The notes under the pieces are model-generated. The model ran no database searches. It saw only the letters and a program-made list of their open reading frames with translations, and was not told the origin of the DNA. A stretch of DNA of 13,757 bases from positions 1-13,757 of the forward strand of contig JARRLC010000064.1 in assembly GCA_037387425.1 (NCBI GenBank), read 5' to 3'. The position numbers were made by a program, and so were the translations under genes. This document shows positions 1-5,765 of the stretch, piece after piece (the first letter of the stretch is position 1; every line of letters starts with the position of its first letter). This DNA is from JARRLC01 sp037387425. GTDB lineage: Bacteria; Pseudomonadota; Alphaproteobacteria; Rhizobiales; Rhodomicrobiaceae.

Positions 1-60
1 GGCTGCTTCGTGCGCAGCGATGCTCTATCGCCGTTGGGCGATGTGATTGTTAGCGCTTAT

Positions 61-92
61 AACGGTTCTCATAAATGAGAATCTATGCCGTT
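61..92. repeat. Palindrome, weakly Fur-box-like
   Basis: TTCTCAT at 66-72 and ATGAGAA at 75-81 form a perfect 7-bp inverted repeat with a 2-base centre. Outside it, AACGG (61-65) can pair with CCGTT (88-92). The embedded AATGAGAATC resembles half of Fur-type operators of the AATGAGAATCATT kind, matching about 11 of 19 positions of the classical Fur box by eye. That is weak evidence, and there is no gene start close by in the window to regulate. It could equally be a small RNA or transcript-end hairpin. Confidence 0.3.
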
Positions 93-114
93 CAAGCGCC
101 ACGCTTGTTTGTCT

Positions 115-139
115 CGCGCGATCAGACAAGCATCGCGCG
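115..139. repeat. 8-bp inverted repeat (hairpin)
   Basis: CGCGCGAT at 115-122 and ATCGCGCG at 132-139 are perfect reverse complements around a 9-base loop. The stem is GC-rich and should fold stably in RNA from either strand. No T-run follows it, so it is not a canonical intrinsic terminator. Its role is unknown. Confidence 0.4.
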
Positions 140-210
140 GGCTTTCCCTCGTACTTGCTCGGGCGCAGTCGCGAAGGTCTATCCTGACGCTCACCATAAA
201 GGTTCGCTTG

Positions 211-244
211 CCAAGCCTCAATGAGGCAAGCTCTTGAGGCTTGG
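211..244. repeat. 11-bp inverted repeat with alternative fold
   Basis: CCAAGCCTCAA (211-221) and TTGAGGCTTGG (234-244) are perfect reverse complements with a 12-base loop. The left arm can also pair locally, since GCCTCA and TGAGGC lie either side of position 221 and form a smaller competing palindrome. Two mutually exclusive hairpins are therefore possible. It sits about 80-110 bp past the rppH stop codon on the minus strand. It could be a transcript-end structure, but no T-run follows. A small RNA or repetitive extragenic element is also possible. Confidence 0.4.
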
Positions 245-321
245 TATTGCAAGAGGCGCTATCCGCATGGAGGCTAGACGCCTGTAGGGATATATGGATG
301 CAATGCTTGAAATGAGGCGCC

Positions 322-804
322 TTATTTGAGGAGCGGGCCGAACTCGCTAAGCACCGCCTCGTAAACGGGGCGCTTGAACGCCACAATAAGACGCTTCACC
401 TCGTCGGCTTTTTCCCAACGCCAAGCCCGGAATTCAGCCTTTTCGCCGCCGGGTGGGTTCTGAATGTTAAAATCGCTGTCGTCGCCAGTGAAACGCATGG
501 CGAACCATTTCTGCCGTTGCCCACGAAACCGCCCTTTGAGCGCGTTGGAGCTTTTGGGCAAATCGTATATATGCCACCCTTGCGTTTCAGCGATGATCTC
601 AGCTTTATTGGTTCCGGTTTCCTCAAGCAACTCGCGATGAGCCGCAGTAACGGGAGCTTCTGAGCCGTCAATCCCGCCTTGCGGCATTTGCCAATGTTCA
701 TCGTCAGAAGGATCAATGCGCTGCCCAATCCATACGAAACCGCCCTGGTTAATCAGTACGATGCCCACGCCAGGACGGTACGGTAATGTATGACCTTTGT
801 GCAC
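322..804 (-). CDS. rppH: RNA pyrophosphohydrolase RppH (Nudix hydrolase)
   Basis: A 160-residue Nudix hydrolase of the RppH/IalA type. The family removes pyrophosphate from the 5' triphosphate end of mRNAs in the cytoplasm, which triggers RNase E-dependent decay, and also cleaves dinucleoside polyphosphates. The Nudix box GX5EX7REUXEEXGU is complete at residues 43-65 (begins GGIDGSE, ends RELLEETGT). The preceding HWQMPQGG and the N-terminal YRPGVGIVL are typical of RppH. I chose the GTG at 804 because AAGGAG lies 6 bases upstream. An upstream in-frame TTG at 822 would add six residues but has no binding site. The start lies 21 bp past the end of the deacetylase-like gene, so the two are probably cotranscribed as the tail of the envelope cluster. 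Length fits the family. The assignment is firm; only the start choice is inferred. Confidence 0.95.
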   Translation of the reverse strand: MHKGHTLPYRPGVGIVLINQGGFVWIGQRIDPSDDEHWQMPQGGIDGSEAPVTAAHRELLEETGTNKAEIIAETQGWHIYDLPKSSNALKGRFRGQRQKWFAMRFTGDDSDFNIQNPPGGEKAEFRAWRWEKADEVKRLIVAFKRPVYEAVLSEFGPLLK

Positions 805-810
805 ACGACA

Positions 811-816
811 CTCCTT
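811..816 (-). promoter_or_regulatory. Ribosome binding site deciding the rppH start
   Basis: On the minus strand this reads AAGGAG, 6 bases before a GTG at 804. It lies between the upstream alternative TTG (822) and that GTG, so it supports the GTG as the true start and argues against the longer form. Confidence 0.7.
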
Positions 817-825
817 AAACAATGC

Positions 826-2493
826 TCACGATGCCCCAGGCGTTAAAGCCAACGCTCCAACCGGGACAAGCGTCACCCCTTGTGCAGACAATTCTTCTGA
901 CCACGCCTGCAATTGCTCGATCGTCACGTTGGAGACTGAGCCGATGCCAATGGCGCTTCCATTTTTCCGCGCAATGGCGATCAGACGCTGGAGTGATTTT
1001 TTAATGGCTCCAGGGGTTGGATTAGTGTCGATGACAAGGTTCGCGTTGCCATGACGCAAATTCATTTTCTTGGCCATTTTACGGAAGAGCGTGTGACGGC
1101 GCCGCCCCACCGCGATATACATCAAGCCGCGATTTTTAATATCCTGGAGAATGGGTTGCAACGCTTTCTGGGATTGGAGCAGCTTGCCTCCCTTAATGTT
1201 GGTCACACCGTTAGGGGTATCAAAACGTTCCAGAACGGTATTCAAACGGGCGACGTTTTGAACAGGCTCAGCGTTTGTAAGCAAGGTTTCGTCAGACACC
1301 TTGCGGCCAGAGCCCGAAGTTTCCAACGGTAGTTGGACGATAACTTCGTGGCCGCGTTCTTTGGCTTTCGCTACCCACTGTTTGACATCATTATCGGACG
1401 ATTCAAACCCCAGTGAAATTGCGGAAGGAAGATTATCAATAGCTACTTGGCTATCAAGGCTGTTCTTGCCTATACCACGGATCAAAATCGCCACACGCGC
1501 TTGATTTGGCGTGGTTTCAATTGTGGTTGTTAAGGCGGCTGTTTTGATTGTTGGCACATGCGCAGGACGGCGCGCGGGAATGGGCGGCGGCGCAAGTGTT
1601 GCGACAGCAGCTTTTTTCTCAGCCACTACAGGCGGTGCGACCGGCGACGCGAGAGCATCCGGGGCAGTAGCAACCTGAGTAGAAGGCTCTGACTGTTCGG
1701 CCTCGTCAGGCATAGCTAACGCTGGTGTTGCGTCAGTTGCTGGGGCTGGCGGAGGCGTGGACGCAGGTGCATCGCTTGAGTGCGGTGCGTTGTAAGGTTC
1801 GTCCAAAGCAGCCAAGTTCGACGCCAGAGTATCGTTAGGTTTATCTGCTGTTTGCTGCTTGTCAGACTGTTGTTCTGTCTGTTGCCCAGCCTCGGGCATA
1901 GATGCGGAAGGCGTTTCCCTAGAGGCAACTTCCATCGGTTTATCAGGGGATGCGGCTGGCGCTGAAGCAGATTGTTCGTTCGCGCTCGCGTCTACATCCG
2001 CAGTCAGCCTATCTTCCGATGTGTCGGAAGCCTCTGGCGTGTCTGGTGTGGCGAGGTTTTGCGTGGCAATGGCGCGCTCATCTACCGAAGGGGCAGACAT
2101 CGACGAGCGCCCTGTCCCTGCGTTGATGATTGCGTTTTCGTTCTCTGTGTTCACCATTGTTCCGGCCAGAGGCAGAGCCTCTTGTTTGGCGTCGGAATCG
2201 GCTGGCGGTGAAGCAAACGCTGAGGTTTCAGGGGCAGGGGCCTGCTGTTCTGTCGGCTCATCGTCATTGCCGAGGCGCGCCTCGGTTTGTTTGCTGTCCC
2301 CAAAGGAAGCGGCCGATGCCATGTTCGTAGGGCGGGCGTTATTCGAGGCCGCCGCCGTTGGCATGGTTGATGGGTCGATGCTTATCACGACCTTTGCATT
2401 TGTGCCGCTCGTAGAGGGCTGCACTGCAAAGAATGCGAAAAGGCCGGAAACACCGACGAAGAAGATGGTAGCTGTATATAAAAGTACTCTCAT
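826..2493 (-). CDS. Divergent polysaccharide deacetylase (YibQ-type), membrane-anchored
   Basis: A 555-residue protein with an N-terminal membrane anchor (about residues 3-23). It continues with a low-complexity Ala/Pro/Ser/Thr/Glu-rich linker (about 28-330), probably disordered and periplasmic. The C-terminal domain (about 331-548) matches the divergent polysaccharide deacetylase family (Polysacc_deac_2, YibQ). Recognisable family segments are RVAILIRGIG, GHEVIVQLPLE, GVTNIKGGK and GVTLVPVGAL. Family members usually show IDD near the first strand, an NHMGS or NYMGARF-like motif, and a DDG later. Here these read IRG, NIKGG and AVGRR, so catalytic ability is doubtful. E. coli yibQ lies beside envC, and the same association is seen here with ctpA between them. 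The ATG at 2493 is preferred; a TTG at 2508 would add five residues, and neither has a strong ribosome binding site. The substrate is unknown. The family call is solid; enzymatic function is not supported. Confidence 0.85.
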   Translation of the reverse strand: MRVLLYTATIFFVGVSGLFAFFAVQPSTSGTNAKVVISIDPSTMPTAAASNNARPTNMASAASFGDSKQTEARLGNDDEPTEQQAPAPETSAFASPPADSDAKQEALPLAGTMVNTENENAIINAGTGRSSMSAPSVDERAIATQNLATPDTPEASDTSEDRLTADVDASANEQSASAPAASPDKPMEVASRETPSASMPEAGQQTEQQSDKQQTADKPNDTLASNLAALDEPYNAPHSSDAPASTPPPAPATDATPALAMPDEAEQSEPSTQVATAPDALASPVAPPVVAEKKAAVATLAPPPIPARRPAHVPTIKTAALTTTIETTPNQARVAILIRGIGKNSLDSQVAIDNLPSAISLGFESSDNDVKQWVAKAKERGHEVIVQLPLETSGSGRKVSDETLLTNAEPVQNVARLNTVLERFDTPNGVTNIKGGKLLQSQKALQPILQDIKNRGLMYIAVGRRRHTLFRKMAKKMNLRHGNANLVIDTNPTPGAIKKSLQRLIAIARKNGSAIGIGSVSNVTIEQLQAWSEELSAQGVTLVPVGALALTPGAS

Positions 2494-2659
2494 AGCTCTA
2501 CTTGCCAATGATGCGCATTTGATGCTTGCGGCTCACTATAGCCGACGATTCGAGCCGCGCCGCCCAAAAAGAACATCTACCCACTGTGCAAAGGCGCTCC
2601 TGGCCTAGTTATCCTCAGCCAGAAGCGCCTATGTTGATAAAATTAGTGGGCACCAAGCA
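2494..2659 (-). other. Intercistronic gap with hairpins
   Basis: The 166 bp between the ctpA stop and the deacetylase start is the only sizeable gap in the minus-strand cluster. AGGCGCT..CTGGC (2592-2604) pairs with GCCAG..AGCGCCT (2618-2630), giving a 7+5-bp stem with one mismatch and a 13-base loop. A second inverted repeat, GCGGCTC (2528-2534) with GAGCCGC (2552-2558), lies closer to the next gene. On the minus strand the first stem is followed only by TT, so it is not a good intrinsic terminator. It may stabilise the ctpA mRNA end or attenuate read-through. I could not pick a convincing promoter for the downstream gene. Confidence 0.45.
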
Positions 2660-4093
2660 TTACGGCTTAGCTTTTTCCGTGTTTTCTGGACTTTCCTTCG
2701 AAGGTTTTGCAGGAGCTTTGGCTTTGGTCTCTGCTTTAACTTCAGCTTTGGTCTCAGCTTTCACTTCAGCTTTTGCTTCAGTTTTAGCTTTAACTTTAAC
2801 CTTTTTCGGGTCCACTTTACCATCACGCAACAATGTCAGCGCGTATTGCAGCTGCGTATCCTTTTCCTTTTCTTTCGGAACATAGGCCACGCTTCCCGAG
2901 CTTTCGTCCTCTCCGTTTTTGAGGTGACCTCTCAAGCTGGCTTCGCCGCGTGCCTGTGTCTTGAGGGCTTTTTTCATCTCTTCCGGAAGCTCTTCTTCCA
3001 CCACAGTATCCGGCTTGATGCCCTTGGCCTGAATAGAGCGGCCAGATGGCGTGTAATACCGTGCGGTGGTCAGCCGGATGGCGCCATTGGAGCCCAGCGG
3101 AATGATCGTCTGTACCGATCCCTTACCGAAGGAGCGGGTACCGATGACCGTTGCGCGCTTATGATCTTGCAGAGCGCCCGCCACGATTTCCGATGCGGAG
3201 GCCGAACCGCCATTAATCAGCACCACAAGTTTCTTGCCACCGGTCAGATCGCCCCGGCGCGCGTTGGAACGCTGAGTTTCGTTAACGTTGCGGCCACGGG
3301 TCAGCACGATCGCGCCTTTATCGAGGAAAGCATCGGACACAGAAATCGCCTGTTCGAGAAGCCCGCCGGGGTTATTGCGCAGATCCAGGATATAACCTTT
3401 CAGATTCTTCGGCCCGATCTCCTTTTTCAGCCTAACGATAGCAGTTTTCATGTCGTTATAGGTTTGCTCGCTGAAGGTTTTGAGGCGGATGTAAGCGACA
3501 TTGCCACCTTCGGCGCTCGCGCGCACCGGATTGATACGGATGATAGCGCGCTTTATTTTCACTTCGAATGGGTCAACGTTTTTGCGCACCACTGTAAGCT
3601 TGATCGTGGTGTTCACTTCGCCGCGCATTTTCTCCACAGCTTCTTGCAGCGTTAACCCCTGAATGGATACGCCATCCAGATGCGTGATGTAGTCGCCAGA
3701 GAGCAGGCCGGCTTTCTCAGCGGGGGTGTTATCAATGGGGGAAACCACCTTCACCACGCCTTCTTCCATCGTGACTTCGATGCCCAGGCCGCCGAACTCG
3801 CCTTTCGTCGTCACCTGCATATCACGGTAATGTTTTGGATTCAGGTAGGTTGAATGCGGATCAAGGCCGGTCAACATGCCGTTGATGGCAGATTCGATGA
3901 GTTTGCTATCACTTGGCTTTTCGACATAGTCAGCCCGCACACGTTCCAGCACATCGCCGAACAGGTCGAGTTGCCGATATATGTTCGCGTTCTCTTGCAT
4001 CGCCGACTTCGAACGCGCCGTATTAAAGAACGACACACCCGCTGCAACGAAAGCAACCAATGCTAATGTCCAGACTGCATAATTCTTCCGCAT
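2660..4093 (-). CDS. ctpA: Carboxy-terminal processing protease, S41 family
   Basis: A 477-residue S41A protease. The family cleaves periplasmic proteins near their C-termini using a Ser/Lys dyad and controls murein hydrolases and other envelope proteins. Seen here: an N-terminal membrane/signal segment (about 6-24), the helical segment with LDPHSTYL (77-84), a PDZ domain (about 95-172, with GEFGGLGIEV and GDYITHLDG), then the protease core. Predicted catalytic residues are Ser299 in GGSASASE and Lys324 in SFGKGSVQ, with the same 25-residue spacing as in E. coli Prc. The start ATG is preceded by AAGG at good spacing and lies 4 bp past the envC stop, so the two are coupled. Odd feature: the C-terminus (about 428-477) is a Lys/Ala/Glu-rich tail with an exact duplicated octad KAEVKAET (441-448, 449-456) not expected in the core family. 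It may act as a basic envelope-binding or spacer tail. Confidence 0.96.
   Translation of the reverse strand: MRKNYAVWTLALVAFVAAGVSFFNTARSKSAMQENANIYRQLDLFGDVLERVRADYVEKPSDSKLIESAINGMLTGLDPHSTYLNPKHYRDMQVTTKGEFGGLGIEVTMEEGVVKVVSPIDNTPAEKAGLLSGDYITHLDGVSIQGLTLQEAVEKMRGEVNTTIKLTVVRKNVDPFEVKIKRAIIRINPVRASAEGGNVAYIRLKTFSEQTYNDMKTAIVRLKKEIGPKNLKGYILDLRNNPGGLLEQAISVSDAFLDKGAIVLTRGRNVNETQRSNARRGDLTGGKKLVVLINGGSASASEIVAGALQDHKRATVIGTRSFGKGSVQTIIPLGSNGAIRLTTARYYTPSGRSIQAKGIKPDTVVEEELPEEMKKALKTQARGEASLRGHLKNGEDESSGSVAYVPKEKEKDTQLQYALTLLRDGKVDPKKVKVKAKTEAKAEVKAETKAEVKAETKAKAPAKPSKESPENTEKAKP
2726..2773. repeat. 24-bp tandem duplication in the ctpA 3' end
   Basis: Bases 2726-2749 and 2750-2773 are adjacent copies of a 24-bp unit differing at two positions. 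They encode the duplicated octad KAEVKAET. Flanking codons continue a degenerate Lys/Ala/Glu/Thr pattern, so the tail probably grew by slippage or unequal recombination. Confidence 0.85.
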
Positions 4094-4097
4094 GTTC

Positions 4098-5522
4098 TCA
4101 ACCTTTTTTCACGTCCCCAGACGACCACCACGGACCAGGATCGATGGGGCGCGCGCCTTTACGGAACTCAATATATAATATGGGCCTGCGCAATTCTTGA
4201 GAGGCCTCCGATAGCGGTTTGGCTTTGCCCATTGCCGCGACAGGTTCGCCCGCGAGAACGAATTGGCCTACCGAAGCATGTATTTGATCCATGCCTGCCA
4301 GAAGAATATGATAACCTCCGCCAGCATTGATGATCAAGAGTTGCCCGTAACTGCGGAATTGCCCCGCGTAAATCACCCAGCCGTCCGACGGCGAGACAAC
4401 CGACGCATTTTCCAACGTTTCAAGCCGTAATCCCTTCGACTTGGAGCCCGTTTCGCCTTTACCGCCAAATTTCGTGAGGCGCCGCCCCTGACAGGGCATG
4501 CGCAGCAGTCCCTTTGCCTTAGCAAACGGAATGGCTGGTTTCAAGCGTCCCGGTTGCACAAAAGCGACCTGTTTTGCATCAGGCTTAAGTTCTTGCACGG
4601 CTTTCGACTGTTTTAATTCGAGTTCATATTCCGCCATATTTGAGCTTTTGCCGACTTCAGCGTCTAAACGCTTAAGTAAATGGCCGAGATTCTTGACCAT
4701 CTTGCCGTGTTGGGCGACAGCAGCCCTCAGAGCTTTCAAACGCGGCGTACTCTTTCGGATATGTTCGCGTCTTTTCGCCAGAAGATCATTGACTTCTTTT
4801 TTTGTGCGTTTGAATTCAGCCTGTACACTCGCAAGTTTTTGCTTTTCAGCCCGAGTTTTCTTCTCGATTGTGTCAAGTTTATTAAGCTGCGCGCCCAGCT
4901 TCTTGGCTTTGGTTTTAAAAGAAGGAAAAAATGACGATAACAGCATCGCGCTGCGCACCATTTTGAGCGCGTCATGCCGCTGGGTCACGATGATCGGCGG
5001 GGGCTCGCGTCCCATACGCTGCATTACCCCCAGCATTTGCGCGATGGTAGCACGATTTTTGTTCAGGGCCACGCGCAACACAGTTTCTTCAGCCGAGAGC
5101 TTATCCAGCTTGGCTTCGATGGCGATCAGCCGTTTCTCGTTCCCCTGGTTTTTCTTACTCGCCTTCAGCAAACGGCTTTGCAAAGCCACGCGCTGTGCTT
5201 CCAGCTCCTTGGTCTGGGCCGCGATGTTTTTCTGTTCTTTTTTAGCTTTCTCCAGCTCCTGCTGGTGCTTTTCGTAGAGGCGGCGCGCATCGTCGATTTT
5301 GATTTTTTTGCCGTCCAGCGTTTTGATGGACTTCTTCTGATCGCCCAGAGCAGTAGACGCGAGAGGACACAATATTGTGAAGATCGCGCCAAAACACAAA
5401 ACCACCGCCGTTACAGCGCGAAACGCGCTATTGCGCAGCCCTTGCGGTCTTGCTTGGGCTATGTGGCAGCTTCCAGCAATATGAGACGGTTTTCCTGGCA
5501 CCCGTGCGACGAAGCCCCTCAA
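4098..5522 (-). CDS. envC: EnvC-type murein hydrolase activator with degenerate LytM (M23) domain
   Basis: Up to 474 residues. There is a hydrophobic export segment (about 37-57), long charged coiled-coil regions (about 70-165 and 205-315) around a conserved PPPIIV/DALKMVRSAMLL section (174-195), then a C-terminal LytM/M23-like domain (about 340-465). Active M23 peptidases need two His and one Asp for zinc. Here the first motif reads GLRLET (364-369) where GxDxxx is expected, and the second reads YHILLAG (404-410), lacking the final His. The domain should therefore be non-catalytic, as in EnvC, which activates N-acetylmuramoyl-L-alanine amidases during daughter-cell separation. Start: the longest frame begins at a TTG (5522) without a ribosome binding site. 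A GTG at residue 8 is possible, and a GTG nearer residue 40 would leave almost no signal n-region, so the N-terminus is uncertain. It is the first gene of the cluster, followed 4 bp later by ctpA. A lytic FtsEX partner is not in the window. Confidence 0.87.
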   Translation of the reverse strand: MRGFVARVPGKPSHIAGSCHIAQARPQGLRNSAFRAVTAVVLCFGAIFTILCPLASTALGDQKKSIKTLDGKKIKIDDARRLYEKHQQELEKAKKEQKNIAAQTKELEAQRVALQSRLLKASKKNQGNEKRLIAIEAKLDKLSAEETVLRVALNKNRATIAQMLGVMQRMGREPPPIIVTQRHDALKMVRSAMLLSSFFPSFKTKAKKLGAQLNKLDTIEKKTRAEKQKLASVQAEFKRTKKEVNDLLAKRREHIRKSTPRLKALRAAVAQHGKMVKNLGHLLKRLDAEVGKSSNMAEYELELKQSKAVQELKPDAKQVAFVQPGRLKPAIPFAKAKGLLRMPCQGRRLTKFGGKGETGSKSKGLRLETLENASVVSPSDGWVIYAGQFRSYGQLLIINAGGGYHILLAGMDQIHASVGQFVLAGEPVAAMGKAKPLSEASQELRRPILYIEFRKGARPIDPGPWWSSGDVKKG

Positions 5523-5765
5523 AAATGAACAGTGCCGCAGCTGAGCGGCTGATTCCTGCGGTTACATAACATCAACGTCAACCAGCGCTCAACTTTGCTG
5601 TAAATCGCGGCGAGCCTGAGGCAAGGTTAAATGTGTTGATACTCACAAAATGCAATAAACGCCTGTTTCAGTTTGGCCACCTGAATATTAAGAATATATG
5701 CTGTATTGTTGTGGTCTTTTCAGCACTATGTTGTCCAGCTTGTATCTTGTGGTATCTTTCCCGCC
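5523..5765. other. Divergent intergenic region between envC and the DUF4175 gene
   Basis: This gap separates the minus-strand envelope cluster from the plus-strand DUF4175 gene and must hold promoters for both. On the plus side a good candidate is listed separately (5731-5758). On the minus side TTGACG-like and TTGAGC-like boxes occur around 5575-5600, but I found no matching -10 element, so the envC promoter is not assigned. CCGCAG (5535-5540) and CTGCGG (5556-5561) form a small inverted repeat next to the presumed envC start. Confidence 0.5.
5731..5758 (+). promoter_or_regulatory. Candidate promoter giving a leaderless mRNA
   Basis: TTGTCC (5731-5736), a 16-base spacer, then TATCTT (5753-5758) match the -35 and -10 consensus at four positions each. 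The ATG of the DUF4175 gene lies at 5766, exactly where transcription would be expected to start, and no Shine-Dalgarno sequence is visible before it. This fits a leaderless transcript. The call rests on pattern alone. Confidence 0.4.

Larger units (their letters stand above)
1..321. other. Gene-free stretch with inverted repeats
   Basis: No reading frame here looks like a real protein. The two longest minus-strand frames have no ribosome binding site and no recognisable family. One plus frame is open from base 1 to a TGA at 76-78, so the last 25 codons of an off-window gene cannot be excluded. The stretch is notable for three separate inverted repeats (61-92, 115-139, 211-244), listed on their own. 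It lies downstream of the rppH stop codon on the minus strand, so one of them could end that transcript, but none is followed by a T-run on that strand. Confidence 0.5.

Noticed and set aside
1859..2608. Plus-strand open frame of 249 codons
   Set aside because: It is antisense to the YibQ-like gene's low-complexity linker; its Ser/Ala/Val/Cys-rich composition is what the reverse strand of Ala/Ser/Pro codons gives. No binding site or family resemblance.
2846..3655. Plus-strand open frame of 269 codons
   Set aside because: Antisense to the well-supported ctpA protease core; no recognisable protein features.
4498..5277. Plus-strand open frame of 259 codons
   Set aside because: Antisense to the Lys/Glu-rich coiled coil of the EnvC-like protein, which reads as Phe/Ser/Leu-rich sequence on the other strand.
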